Shown in pieces: positions 8,138 through 17,241 of a stretch of DNA of 64,000 nt. Source of the stretch: CBDCIS01 sp965217565 (lineage in GTDB: Bacteria; Chloroflexota; Dehalococcoidia; Lucifugimonadales; CATOSD01). The DNA lies in NCBI GenBank assembly GCA_965217565.1, contig CBDCIS010000008.1:186001-250000 (forward strand). Reading direction: 5' to 3'. The notes below the pieces were generated by a model that was not told where the DNA came from, did not search any database, and saw only the letters and a program-made list of their open reading frames with translations. The translations under genes were made by a program, and so were the position numbers. Position 1 is the first letter of the stretch, and every line of letters begins with the position of its first letter.

Positions 8138-9379
8138 CTACAGGGCCGTCTTCGGGCGCTCCTTGGTGGGGTCGAAGAATGGCACCCGCACCACCTCGGC
8201 GTCCACGATGCCGTCCTTGGGCAGCAACACCTTGACGCGAGTGCCCCGCTTCCAGTGCGTGCGAGGCATGACGGCGAGGGCGATGTTCGACCCCACGCTC
8301 GGAGACCAGAAGGCGCTGGTGACGTAGCCCACGTCGTCGCCCGTGTAGATGTCCTTGACGGGGTAGAAACTCTCGTTGTACCAGACAATCGGCTCGCCCT
8401 CTACCCTCAGACCGACCAGGCGCTGCTGGACCCCCTCCTCCTTTATCCTGGCCAGCGCGTCCTTCCCGATGAAGCTGCCCTTGTTCAGGTCCACCTGCCA
8501 GCCAAGCCTTACCTCGTAGGGGTTGTTCTCTATGTCCATGTCCTGCCCGTAGGACAGGATTCCGGCCTCCAGCCGGCGGACGTGACTGGGGGCTATCACG
8601 CGCAGGTTGAACTCCCTACCCTGCTCCAGGATGTACGGCCAGACGTCGTCCGCGTGGAGCATGGCGTCGTGCAGGTATATCTCGAACCCCACCTCAGCCG
8701 AGAAGCCCGTGCGGGAGATCGTGACCGGATGGCCGTTCAGCGTGTCGTGAATCAGGTGGTAGTAGGGGATCTCCCTGACGTGGGAGCCGAACATCTTCTC
8801 CATCAGCAATACCGACTTGGGTCCCTGTATCTGGACCGGCGACACGTCTATCTCGTTGATTTCGACGTTGTACCCGGCATAGGCGTTGACGCCCTGCGCC
8901 CAGAGAAGCACGTCGGAGTCGGAGATGCTGAACCAGAACTCGTCCTCGGCTACGCGCAGCAGCACCGGGTCGTTGATGACGCCCCCGTACTGGTTGCAGA
9001 GGATGACGTAACGGGCCTGCATCGGCGCCACTACGCTGTGAACGTCGCGCGTTATCAGCAGGTTCACGAAGTCGGCGGCGTCCGGACCCTTCACCTGGAT
9101 CTGGCGCTCGACCGCCACGTCCCACATGCTGACGTGCTCGGTCAGGTACTTGTACTCCTCGAACAGCCCGCCATCCTCGGGCTTGACGTAGGCCCGCGGG
9201 TGGTACATGTGGTTGTAGGTTGTGTACGACCAGCAGCCTGCCTCCTTCGACAGGTGCCACCAGGGAGACTTCCTGATGCGGGCAGATATTAGCATCTGGG
9301 CGTCGCTGTTCCCGCTCTGCCGGAGGTTGACCGGCATTTGACGCCGCTTGAGACCGTCGATTACCAGGGTTTGCGCCAC
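8138..9379 (-). CDS. GcvT-family methyltransferase, DmdA-like
   Basis: A 413-residue aminomethyltransferase-fold protein. The start is taken as the GTG at 9379 because GGAGGT lies six bases upstream; longer reading frames lack this. YTTYNHMYHPRAY, WDVAVERQIQVKGPDAADF, INDPVLLRVAEDEFWFSISDS, IQGPKSVLLMEKMFG and EAGILSYGQDMDIENNPYE resemble DMSP demethylase (DmdA) and its relatives more than glycine cleavage T protein. Members move a methyl group from a substrate to tetrahydrofolate in the cytoplasm. The substrate may be DMSP or another methylated compound; DmdA paralogues are often misnamed. It is the last gene of the one-carbon cluster, 298 bases after the MetF-like gene, and two palindromic repeats fill that gap. 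Confidence 0.8.
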   Translation of the reverse strand: MAQTLVIDGLKRRQMPVNLRQSGNSDAQMLISARIRKSPWWHLSKEAGCWSYTTYNHMYHPRAYVKPEDGGLFEEYKYLTEHVSMWDVAVERQIQVKGPDAADFVNLLITRDVHSVVAPMQARYVILCNQYGGVINDPVLLRVAEDEFWFSISDSDVLLWAQGVNAYAGYNVEINEIDVSPVQIQGPKSVLLMEKMFGSHVREIPYYHLIHDTLNGHPVTISRTGFSAEVGFEIYLHDAMLHADDVWPYILEQGREFNLRVIAPSHVRRLEAGILSYGQDMDIENNPYEVRLGWQVDLNKGSFIGKDALARIKEEGVQQRLVGLRVEGEPIVWYNESFYPVKDIYTGDDVGYVTSAFWSPSVGSNIALAVMPRTHWKRGTRVKVLLPKDGIVDAEVVRVPFFDPTKERPKTAL

Positions 9380-9566
9380 CTGAGTACCTCCAGTTAAATG
9401 GCTGTTGCACCAATTCGACATGACGCCAATCGGCAAGGAGCAAGTCTAGCTTGCGTTGTACTACATTGGTCGCCTCCTCGAACCGGTTTCCACACGCCAG
9501 CCATCACCGGCGCCTGGCCCGCTATGCCAGGCCGCTAGGTCCCATCGAACGTCTGCCAGCTAAGGC

Positions 9567-9670
9567 GCCGTCTTTCCCGCGAAAGCGGGAATCCATCGCA
9601 ATGGTTCGCCGCTCGGCAATCCACGCCAGTTGAGATGCCGTCTTTCCCGCGAAAGCGGGAATCCACGCCC
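9567..9670. repeat. Two tandem dRS3-like palindromic repeats
   Basis: TTTCCCGCGAAAGCGGGAAT occurs twice, at 9573-9592 and 9643-9662, each preceded by GCCGTC and followed by CCA. After the first copy come TCGCAATGGTTCGCCGCTCGG and the start of the second unit. The same flanks occur at 3990, 5900 and 40650. They lie between the MetF-like and DmdA-like genes and could form stems in the transcript. Confidence 0.65.
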
Positions 9671-9677
9671 ATCACTC

Positions 9678-10565
9678 TCATCGTGCCAGCCCCGCCGCCG
9701 CCAGGATCGCCGGGATGCGCGACTCCCAGCCGATCGCCATGAGGTGGACGCCGTCGCACACGCCGCGAATGTCGCGGATTAGGCGTGCGGTAATCTCGAT
9801 GCTTGCGGCTGCCGCGTCGCGGGCGGCGTCCATCTCCTCGATGACGCTCTGCGGCACGCTTACGCCCGGGAGCTTCTCGTTCAGGAAGCGCGCCATTCGC
9901 GCCGACTTGAGCACGATCATGCCGGCCAGCACGGGCGCGCCAAAGCCGCGCGCCGTTCGCATGAAGGTTTCGAATGACTCGGCGTCGTAAACCGCCTGCG
10001 TCTGGAAGAAGGCCGCCCCCAGTCTCACCTTATCCTCCATGCGGGCGAGCTCTCTGCCGGGGTCGTCCGCGCCGGGGTTGACGACGGCGCCGGCGAACAG
10101 CGAGGGCGCCCCCTTGAGCCGGTTGCCGTACATGTCCGCGCCCGCGTTCATCGCGCCGACCGCCTGCAGCAGCGTCTCCGCCTTGAGGTCGAACACGCCC
10201 ACCGCGTCGGGGTGGTCGCCGCGTCCGGGCGGGTCGCCGCTCATGCAGAGGATGTTGGTGATGCCAAGAGCGGATGCCGCGAGCATCTCGGCCTCGAGGG
10301 CGATGCCGTTGCGGTCGCGGCCCGTTACCTGCAGGATCGGCTCGATCCCCCTGTCGCGCATGAGGTGCGCCGCCGCCGTGGGCGACATGGTCATGTTCGC
10401 GCCTGCGGAGTCGGTCAGGTTGAAGGCGTCCACCATGCCGCTCAGCCCTTCAGCGTGTTTGAACAGCGCGCCCAGGTCGGTGCCCTTGGGAGGGTTCAGC
10501 TCGGCGGTCACCACGAACCTGCCGGACTTCAGGGACTCGGAAAACGTCTGCAATGGGGCCTCCAT
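9678..10565 (-). CDS. metF: Methylenetetrahydrofolate reductase, MetF-like
   Basis: A 295-residue TIM-barrel flavoprotein, the normal size for bacterial MetF without a regulatory domain. VVTAELNPPKGTD carries the conserved Glu and PP near the N-terminus. LQVTGRDRNGIALEAEMLAA, ILCMSGDPPGRGDHPDA and AAFFQTQAVYDAESFE match MetF-family motifs. It would interconvert methylene- and methyl-tetrahydrofolate. The gene starts 22 bases after the RdhA-like gene, so co-transcription is likely. In a demethylation setting the enzyme could run in the oxidative direction, passing methyl-THF from demethylases into C1 metabolism. The upstream ribosome site is weak. Confidence 0.85.
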   Translation of the reverse strand: MEAPLQTFSESLKSGRFVVTAELNPPKGTDLGALFKHAEGLSGMVDAFNLTDSAGANMTMSPTAAAHLMRDRGIEPILQVTGRDRNGIALEAEMLAASALGITNILCMSGDPPGRGDHPDAVGVFDLKAETLLQAVGAMNAGADMYGNRLKGAPSLFAGAVVNPGADDPGRELARMEDKVRLGAAFFQTQAVYDAESFETFMRTARGFGAPVLAGMIVLKSARMARFLNEKLPGVSVPQSVIEEMDAARDAAAASIEITARLIRDIRGVCDGVHLMAIGWESRIPAILAAAGLAR

Positions 10566-10587
10566 CGTCTAACGCTTCAGCTCTGTC

Positions 10588-11838
10588 TCAGGCTACGTCG
10601 AAGGTCGTCTCGCCCTTGTCCAGCACACTCTTGACGTCGTTGGCGAAGTCCACGAGCTCGGACTCGGCGGGCACGCCCGTCGAATTGAGCTTCTCCTTGA
10701 ACTTCTGGTACAGCCAGTCCTCTTCGCGGCCATGCGGGAACTCGAAGAAGTCGCGGCTGAAGTGCGGCAGCTCACCGGGGCCGAACCGCCCCTTGCCCTC
10801 GATGGAGTAGCCCTCCAGGTTCTCCGTACCCTTTCCGAGCACCTCGCCCGTCTCGACGTAGTGCTCCATGACCGGCTTCATGCCGTATCGCTGAATCGGG
10901 CAGACTATCATGCAGACCGCGCACCCGTGGAACGTGACCATGACGGGCCGGCACCGGTCGTAGATGAGCTTGTTCTTCTGGACGCCTCGCCACCACACCT
11001 TTTCCCGCACCAGGGCGCGTCCCGGGCAGCGGTTGACGCAGACGAGGCACTCCTGGCAGAACTTCTGGATACCGTAGTCCTCCGGCTTGTCGTAGGTGAC
11101 AGGCGCGTCGGTGGTGATGAGCATCAACCGCGAGCGAGAGCCGAAGTGGGGCGACAAGAGCTGGCCGTTGGCTCCGAGTTGCCCCAGCCCCGCGGCGACG
11201 AACAGGGGTATGTACGGCCCGCTGTTGTCGCTGCCGTCGTGCACCTGCGCGTGGTAGCCCCTCGCTCTCAGGTAGTCGGCCATTTGCAGGCACAGCGTCT
11301 GCTCGGCCTCGTAGGTCTCGAAGCGCGCGCGGTCGGCCTCCAGGCTCGGCCCGGTCTGGGTCTGGACGTAGTCCTGCTCGTAGGCCAGGCAGATGGCGTG
11401 CTCGTACTTGGCCCAGCCCTTCTTCCCGGCGTAGGTGTAGTGGCGGTCGTACTTGGTGAAGCCGACCTCGCCGAAGCCCAGCTCGCGCGCCCTGCGGCGG
11501 ATGTCGTCCGTGAGGTCTTCGCCGGACGTGGGCGTGCCCGTGGGAGCGACGTCACCGGACACGAGCGCGGCCTGGTACATCGGCTCCATGCGCTCGTCCT
11601 GCACCCTGCGGAACTCGGTGAGGTCTGCCTGTTGCGTCGCCAACGCCCACTGGCGATCGGCGGACTTGTCTATGGGCTGGGCCTCCAGGGGGAACTCCCT
11701 GCTATAGAAGGCAACGTCCACAGGGTTCTGGAGCGCCCCCGGCACTGTCGCCAGGTCCTCAGCGACGGGGATCTCGATGTCAGGGTCTGCGTGTCTCCGT
11801 CCCGGCCTCTTCACGGTATGACTTACTGATTTTGCCAC
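10588..11838 (-). CDS. RdhA/QueG-superfamily corrinoid iron-sulfur protein
   Basis: A 416-residue soluble protein. The GTG at 11838 is preferred over the TTG at 11880 because GGGAGGGG precedes it. The core GLGQLGANGQLLSPHFGSRS and MLITTDAPV is the corrinoid-domain signature shared by reductive dehalogenases and epoxyqueuosine reductase. Two [4Fe-4S] sites follow: C-x2-C-x2-C-x3-CP at about residues 261-271, and Cys at about 296, 306, 309 and 313 (CAVCMIVCP). There is no Tat signal, no membrane anchor and no RdhB partner, and the protein is longer than typical QueG at its N-terminus. A respiratory dehalogenase is therefore unlikely. A cytoplasmic reductive enzyme, possibly acting on a methylated or halogenated substrate, fits better. 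It is operonic with MetF-like and DMGDH-like genes. Confidence 0.75.
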   Translation of the reverse strand: MAKSVSHTVKRPGRRHADPDIEIPVAEDLATVPGALQNPVDVAFYSREFPLEAQPIDKSADRQWALATQQADLTEFRRVQDERMEPMYQAALVSGDVAPTGTPTSGEDLTDDIRRRARELGFGEVGFTKYDRHYTYAGKKGWAKYEHAICLAYEQDYVQTQTGPSLEADRARFETYEAEQTLCLQMADYLRARGYHAQVHDGSDNSGPYIPLFVAAGLGQLGANGQLLSPHFGSRSRLMLITTDAPVTYDKPEDYGIQKFCQECLVCVNRCPGRALVREKVWWRGVQKNKLIYDRCRPVMVTFHGCAVCMIVCPIQRYGMKPVMEHYVETGEVLGKGTENLEGYSIEGKGRFGPGELPHFSRDFFEFPHGREEDWLYQKFKEKLNSTGVPAESELVDFANDVKSVLDKGETTFDVA

Positions 11839-11887
11839 TTGACCCCTCCCTTCCTGTCTCCAATCGGGCCGTATCTCCAATCGGGAC

Positions 11888-14356
11888 TCACGCTTTCATC
11901 TTCTCGCCAACAGGGTCGTACAGAGGTTCCCTGGCGACCGTCGCCTGGAGGCGCTCGCCGAAGTATCGGACATCGACGCCGGTTCCCGCCTCGGCGTAAT
12001 CGATGGGTAGATAGCCATACACTATGCCGCGGCCTATGGAGTGGCCGTAGTTAGCGCTGGTCACGTAGCCCAGCACGCGATCGCCGTCCAGTATCGGCTC
12101 TTTGCCCATGACGACGGCGTTGGGGTCGTCCAGTGTCATGCAGCACAGACGGCGTTCGAGGCCCCGCGCCCGCGACTCTCTGAGCGCGTCCCTGCCGATG
12201 AAATCGCCTTTCCTCATCCTGACCGCGAAGCCAATACCCGCCTCGTATGGGTTGTACTCGGTGTGGATGTCGTTGCCCCACAGCCGGTAGCCCTTTTCCA
12301 GCCGAAGGGAGTCGAACGCGCCGCCGCCCGCGGAGATGACGCCGAGCGGCTGGCCCGCCTCCCATAGGGTATCCCACAGACGCAGGCCCTGCTCGGAGGG
12401 GGCGTATATCTCCCATCCGAGTTCACCCACGTAAGAGATTCGCAGAGCCAGCACGGGAACCTCTCTTATCGTCAGGGGCTTCGCGGTCATGTAGGGGAAT
12501 CCCTCGTCGCTCACGTCGTCCTCGCAGACGCGGCTCAGCAGGTCGCGCGCCCTCGGGCCCCACAGGCCGAGGCAGCATCGGCTCGACGAGACGTCGGTCG
12601 CGCTGACCGAGCCGTCGTCCGGCAGATGCGACTCTACCCAGTCGAGGTCGTGGAGTCCCATCGCTCCGCCCGTTATCACCATGAAGCGGTTCTCGGCGAG
12701 CCGCGTAACCGTCAGGTCGCACTTGATTCCGCCGCGCGGCGTGAGCATGGAGGTGTAGGTGATGGAGCCGACGGGCTTGTTCATCTGGTTGGTCGCGATG
12801 CGCTGTAGGGCGTCGGGCGCGCCGGGGCCTGTCACCTCGAACTTGGCGAACGGAGTAAGATCGAACATGGCTACGCGCTGGCGAGTGGCAACGTGCTCGG
12901 CGGCGACCGTCGGAGACCATTCCCGGGCTGCCCAGCCAGCGCGCGATTCGCCGGTGACACTGAGCGAGTCGAGCAGCCCCTCGTTGGTGTCGTACCACTG
13001 GGGACGCTCCCAGCCCGCGTTCTCGAAGAAGACGCCGCCGAGGGCCTGCTGACGAGGGAAGAACGGCGTCAGTCTGAGGTTGCGGGGATTCGCCGGCTGC
13101 TGCCGCGGGTGTATGATGTCATAGACTTCGCGGTACTGCTGAGCCGCACGCGCCCTGACGTAGGGACGGCTGAGCGCGTGCGGGTGAAAGCGCCTGACAT
13201 CGCACTCGCGCAGGTCAGTGGTCGGCTCGCCGTTCACTATCCACTCGGCGACCGCCTTGCCGACGCCGCCTGCGTGGGTTATCCACACTGCCTGCGCCGA
13301 CCAGAACCCCTTGAGTTGGGGCGATTCGCCGAGCACGGGAAAGCCGTCGGTGGTGAACGAGAACAGGCCGTTGAACTTGCGCGTCAATCCCACGTCTTCC
13401 AGGCCGGGCAGGAGCTCGCTCGCCGCCGCCATCGCCCTCTCGAAGTGGTTTGGCGTGAACGGCATCTCGGCCGGGGCGACAGGCGCTTCCTCGTGGTCGA
13501 GGATGTCGTCGGATTCCACCAGCAGGGGTTCGTGGCTGTACGAACCGATGCCGATGCCCTCATCCACCTGGCGGAAGTACATCGACTCGTCCTGGTGGCG
13601 CAGAAGCGGCAACGAAATCTCTTCGCTCGCGCCTGCCAGTTCAGGGATGGGAGTGGTAACGGCGTAGATGTGCTGCATCGGCGACAGCGGGATGGGAACG
13701 CCGGCCAGCCCGCCAAGCCTGGGCGCCCATATGCCGGCGGCCGAGACCACGAGGTCCGTCTCGATGTCGCCGCACGTGGTGTGGACCGCGGTTACGCGCC
13801 CGTCGGCAATGCCGAAGCCGGTGACCTTGACGTTGCCGAAGAACGCCGCGCCGTTGCGCTCGGCCTCCCGCGCCATCGCCTCGGCTGGCCGGGTCGCCCT
13901 CGTATGGATGTCAGACGGGACGTAGATCGCGCCCAGGATGCCGTCGGACAGCATGGGGAAGAGGTCGCGCGCCTCGCTGGGGCCGAGCAGATGGGACTCC
14001 ACGCCCCAGCTCATGCCGTGCCCGGCCTTGCGCTTCAGGTCGGCGAGCCGCTCTGGCGTCCAGGCCACCTCCAGGCTGCCCACGCTCTTGGCGCACGGGA
14101 CACCGTCGAGTTCCAACCCCGACCACAGCTCAACGGTGTAGCGCGCGAAGCCCGTCATGGTCTTGGACGGGTTGATCTGAAAGACGAGACCCGGCGCGTG
14201 AGACGTGGAGCCGCCGGTCTCGAAGAGCGGGCCCTGCTCGACGACGACGATGTCTCGCCACCCAAGCTTCGTCAGGTGAAAGGCCACGCTGCAGCCTGCG
14301 ATCCCCGCGCCAATGACGACCGCCCTGGCGTGTCCCGGCAACGTGACGTCAGGCAT
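11888..14356 (-). CDS. DMGDH/sarcosine-dehydrogenase-like FAD oxidoreductase fused to GcvT
   Basis: 822 residues in two halves. The N-terminal DAO domain begins with the dinucleotide fold AVVIGAGIAGCSVAFHL, then GGSTSHAPGLVFQINPS. The His there sits where dimethylglycine dehydrogenase binds FAD covalently. The C-terminal half is an aminomethyltransferase domain (LTPFAKFEVTGPGAPD, YVGELGWEIYAPSEQG, EAGIGFAVRMRKGDFIG). The family oxidatively removes N-methyl groups and hands the carbon to tetrahydrofolate in the same chain. ATG at 14356 follows a G-rich site. It is first in a likely operon with the RdhA-like gene (49 bases on) and MetF-like gene. The real substrate (dimethylglycine, sarcosine or another N-methyl amine) is not fixed by sequence. 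Confidence 0.85.
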   Translation of the reverse strand: MPDVTLPGHARAVVIGAGIAGCSVAFHLTKLGWRDIVVVEQGPLFETGGSTSHAPGLVFQINPSKTMTGFARYTVELWSGLELDGVPCAKSVGSLEVAWTPERLADLKRKAGHGMSWGVESHLLGPSEARDLFPMLSDGILGAIYVPSDIHTRATRPAEAMAREAERNGAAFFGNVKVTGFGIADGRVTAVHTTCGDIETDLVVSAAGIWAPRLGGLAGVPIPLSPMQHIYAVTTPIPELAGASEEISLPLLRHQDESMYFRQVDEGIGIGSYSHEPLLVESDDILDHEEAPVAPAEMPFTPNHFERAMAAASELLPGLEDVGLTRKFNGLFSFTTDGFPVLGESPQLKGFWSAQAVWITHAGGVGKAVAEWIVNGEPTTDLRECDVRRFHPHALSRPYVRARAAQQYREVYDIIHPRQQPANPRNLRLTPFFPRQQALGGVFFENAGWERPQWYDTNEGLLDSLSVTGESRAGWAAREWSPTVAAEHVATRQRVAMFDLTPFAKFEVTGPGAPDALQRIATNQMNKPVGSITYTSMLTPRGGIKCDLTVTRLAENRFMVITGGAMGLHDLDWVESHLPDDGSVSATDVSSSRCCLGLWGPRARDLLSRVCEDDVSDEGFPYMTAKPLTIREVPVLALRISYVGELGWEIYAPSEQGLRLWDTLWEAGQPLGVISAGGGAFDSLRLEKGYRLWGNDIHTEYNPYEAGIGFAVRMRKGDFIGRDALRESRARGLERRLCCMTLDDPNAVVMGKEPILDGDRVLGYVTSANYGHSIGRGIVYGYLPIDYAEAGTGVDVRYFGERLQATVAREPLYDPVGEKMKA

Positions 14357-14703
14357 GGCTCGTATGCCCCCTGTCGTATCATGCGCAAAGTCAATTTAAG
14401 TTGAGCGATGCTACCACACAGTAATCAGAAATGTAAGTGATTTTTGGACAATTTTGAAATTGAATATGGCAATTGCGTTCCCCCTGAAAAAACCCAGCCA
14501 ACATGCCGCAACAAGGACGGGGTTTCAGGGCCGTTGATGTGGTTGCCATGGCTGGTCTTCACACGACCCGGGCGCCCACAGGGGACGCCCCCGCATATTG
14601 GGAAAGCTACCAAGTAACTAGAGCTTCCGTGTTGCGGAAGCTCATTGGTAAATCGGATGAGGTCTGGGCATGGCGAGCAGCCTGGTGGATGACGGCGGGC
14701 TTG
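14357..14703. other. Intergenic region with an imperfect hairpin
   Basis: AT-richer DNA between two minus-strand genes. CCTGAAA (14489-14483 side) and TTTCAGG flank a CCC/GGG pairing with a T-run near 14480-14530, which may end transcripts of the NHL operon. A fragment of the palindrome family (CGCCCACAGGGGACGCCCCCGC, 14570-14591) is also present. No gene is seen. Confidence 0.4.
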
Positions 14704-15735
14704 CTACACTCTGCGGTATATCTGGAAGCGGTGGCGGTTGGCCTCGCTGACGTATAGGCGTCCCGACGAGTCCAGGTTTACCGACACCGGCCCCCAGAAG
14801 TACGGCTCTGTCTGTGAGGATACGTGGTATGGGGTGTTCAGATGTGGGGGGAGTTGCGGGGTCAGATTGGAGATGTCCCGAGCGGCCTTCTCCTCCGGAT
14901 TGGCCGCAAAGTACTCCTCCGCCCACTTGGACAGCGTGGCCTGGCCTCTCAGGACTTGCATGAAGCTGCCGTCCGGCGCCAGCGCCTGCACGCGCTCGTT
15001 GCCCCAGTCAGCGACGTAAACGTAGCCATCCGCATCGACTGCCACGTCGGAGGGCCGGTTGAACTGGCCTTCACCTGTGCCAGGTTCGCCGTAGCTGGCC
15101 AGGAAGCGGCCATCAGTCGAGAACTTCTGGATGCGGTCGTTGCGCCAGTCGGCGACGTAAACGTCACCGCGGGAGTCCACCGCGATGCCCCAGGGCAGAT
15201 TGAATTGGCCTGCGCCACTGCCAAACTCCCCCCAGGTGACCAGGAAGCGGCCATCGGTGGTGAACTTCTGAACGCGGTGGTTGTTCTGGTCAACGAGAAA
15301 GACGCTGTCTTCAGAGTCTATGGCGATTCCGGAGGGGCCGTCGATTTGCCCCACGCCGCTGCCGAAGGCGCCCCACTTGTCGAGGAACTTTCCCGAGCTA
15401 TCGAACACGGTTATCCGGTGATTCTGCTCGTCGGTAACGTAGAGCCTTTCCTGGCTGTCGAAGGCCATGGACACGGGCCATACAAATTGGCCGTCGCCTG
15501 CGCCGTAGCCGTTTCCGAACTCGCCCAGGTAGTCCTCGTCCAGGTTGCAGATGCCTATGCGGATGGCCGTCCGGCGCGCTGTGTCGCAGCGGTTCAGCAC
15601 GAAGATGCGCCCGTCTTTGCTGACCGCAAGGTCATACGGGTTGGCGAAGCCGCGGCCGTTGTCCCCGTTGTTCACGATGCCGATGGTCTTGACGTATTCC
15701 AGCACCGCGGCGTTCGAGCGGGTCTTGGCGCTCAC
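14704..15735 (-). CDS. NHL-repeat beta-propeller protein A
   Basis: 343 residues with at least five NHL blades, each of the form GPSGIAIDSEDSVFLVDQNN-HRVQKF or near it (about residues 85-260), separated by WGxFGSGxGQF linkers. The GTG start at 15735 follows GAGGAGG. No signal peptide is visible, unlike many propellers of this class, so a cytoplasmic or atypically exported protein is possible. The C-terminal 80 residues (about 262-343) contain a non-repeat insert, then a last blade. NHL propellers bind proteins, RNA or ligands and some act as lyases; no catalytic assignment can be made. It is last in an operon with DUF1501 and DUF1800 genes. Confidence 0.8.
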   Translation of the reverse strand: MSAKTRSNAAVLEYVKTIGIVNNGDNGRGFANPYDLAVSKDGRIFVLNRCDTARRTAIRIGICNLDEDYLGEFGNGYGAGDGQFVWPVSMAFDSQERLYVTDEQNHRITVFDSSGKFLDKWGAFGSGVGQIDGPSGIAIDSEDSVFLVDQNNHRVQKFTTDGRFLVTWGEFGSGAGQFNLPWGIAVDSRGDVYVADWRNDRIQKFSTDGRFLASYGEPGTGEGQFNRPSDVAVDADGYVYVADWGNERVQALAPDGSFMQVLRGQATLSKWAEEYFAANPEEKAARDISNLTPQLPPHLNTPYHVSSQTEPYFWGPVSVNLDSSGRLYVSEANRHRFQIYRRV

Positions 15736-15783
15736 TCTTCGACCTCCTCTTGAGTCTCACTCAGCAGCATAGCGACGGTCGAG

Positions 15784-17199
15784 TTAGGCAAGCTGGAACT
15801 CCCTGGTAGATGCCACCAGCCTCAGCACGTTGCCAACCCTGCGCTCAGACTCATCCCCAGGCTGATGCCCTCTCAGGTCAACGTCGCCCTGAATGGACGC
15901 GAAGTCTATTAGGGTCGCGCGGGTTTCGTCGGAAACAGGCACCGGGCCGAGCAACTCCAGGCATCTGTCCACCAGCTTGTCCGGCATCAGGACGCCGTCT
16001 TCTTCAGCGGCAAGGCGGTCTATGATGGCTCTTGGGCCAGGATTCTGGATGTCGCTGACCTCTTTGGCCACGAAGTTGACACGCTCAACCAGCGAGCCGC
16101 TGTCTATCCACTCTATGCCCTCGTGCCAACCCTCGACCGTGGGCGGTTGCAGGAGGCCTTGTCCCATGTAGAATGTCTGAAAGGCCAACTGGTTTGCCCC
16201 AAGCGTGGGCTGTTGATAGCTTCCCGCCTGCCGAATCGCGCCGACGACCAGTTCGACCGGCCCCTTCACCCTGGCAAAGCGCGCCTTCTCCGACTTGAAG
16301 TAGTCGGAATAGAACAACGTGCGCAGCATCGACCCAATCTCGAAGCCCGAGTCGAAGTAGGACGTCATCATCTGCCGGATTACGGCCTCCCCTTCTTCGT
16401 CCACTTCATCGGCGGCGAAGAACTGGAAGAGCCTAGTGCTGATGAAGCGCGCAGTCCCCTCCTGCCGGCAAATGATGTCGATGATGTCCTCGCCCGTAAA
16501 CCGGCCGGTCTGTCCGAGGAAGGTCTTCTCGCCTTCGTCGTGATCCCAGTCGCGGTACTCGAAGTGCCACGCGATGCGGCTGTAAGGCCAGATGGAGTCC
16601 TTGCCTGCCCGCATCGCCATGTACTCCGCGTTGGCGAGCGTCCATCCCGTGAAGGCCCTGGCGCACTCCTTTATGTCGTCCTCGGTGTAGTTGCCTATCC
16701 CCATCGAGAACAGCTCCAATAGCTCCCGGCCGTAGTTCTCGTTGATGGCTCCCTTGTGATTCTCGTTATTGTCCAGCCAGATGATCATGGCGGGGTCCTT
16801 GGAGAGCTCCACCAACAGGTTGTCGAACCTGTCCAGGCCATGCCGGCGGAACATGTCGATCTGGTTCAGCAACGCCCTTGCCTGGTTCAGCTTGGCGTAG
16901 CCGGTGGCAAACAGGCTGTGCCAGAACAGCGCGATCTTCTCCTCCAGGGGGCAAGTGGTGGTCACCATTCTATATATCCAGTAGGTTCCGGCGCCGTCGA
17001 GTTGGCGCAACTCGGCCTGGTCAACCTGGTAGCGTCGAATGATGTCGTCGGGCATATTCTGCGGGCTGGCGGGATTGAGCAACTCCTCCACCACCGCGTC
17101 GTATCCCCTGGAAACGCACTCTTCCAACTCGTCCCGCGTCGCGCCAAAGCCAGCGCGGCGGAGCAGGTGCGCCATCAAAGTGAGCTCTTGAATGCTCAT
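15784..17199 (-). CDS. DUF1800 family protein
   Basis: 471 residues. AHLLRRAGFGAT near the N-terminus, EEKIALFWHSLFAT, NENYGRELLELFSMGIGNYT and CARAFTGW are hallmarks of DUF1800. The biochemical function is unknown. The family is nearly always beside DUF1501, and the pair is thought to act on or carry a secreted or surface substrate. ATG at 17199 is preceded by GGAGG. No N-terminal signal sequence is present. The gene follows DUF1501 with a 42-base gap and precedes the NHL gene by 48 bases, so the three are probably one transcript. Confidence 0.9.
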   Translation of the reverse strand: MSIQELTLMAHLLRRAGFGATRDELEECVSRGYDAVVEELLNPASPQNMPDDIIRRYQVDQAELRQLDGAGTYWIYRMVTTTCPLEEKIALFWHSLFATGYAKLNQARALLNQIDMFRRHGLDRFDNLLVELSKDPAMIIWLDNNENHKGAINENYGRELLELFSMGIGNYTEDDIKECARAFTGWTLANAEYMAMRAGKDSIWPYSRIAWHFEYRDWDHDEGEKTFLGQTGRFTGEDIIDIICRQEGTARFISTRLFQFFAADEVDEEGEAVIRQMMTSYFDSGFEIGSMLRTLFYSDYFKSEKARFARVKGPVELVVGAIRQAGSYQQPTLGANQLAFQTFYMGQGLLQPPTVEGWHEGIEWIDSGSLVERVNFVAKEVSDIQNPGPRAIIDRLAAEEDGVLMPDKLVDRCLELLGPVPVSDETRATLIDFASIQGDVDLRGHQPGDESERRVGNVLRLVASTREFQLA

Positions 17200-17241
17200 G
17201 TCGAGTCCTCCTGAACCTCAGTTCCAGACGTAAGATGCGGG

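Noticed and set aside
8120..9292. Long plus-strand frame opposite the DmdA-like gene
   Set aside because: It mirrors the codon positions of the minus-strand gene in GC-rich DNA and has no recognisable domain, start signal or partner.
12893..14404. 503-codon plus-strand frame opposite the DMGDH-like gene
   Set aside because: It is an antisense shadow: Arg/Gly/Val-rich with no motif, while the minus frame has full FAD and GcvT signatures.
14357..14703. Glycine or SAM riboswitch before the DMGDH-like operon
   Set aside because: No tandem glycine aptamer core or SAM-I core could be aligned. The only structure is an imperfect hairpin.
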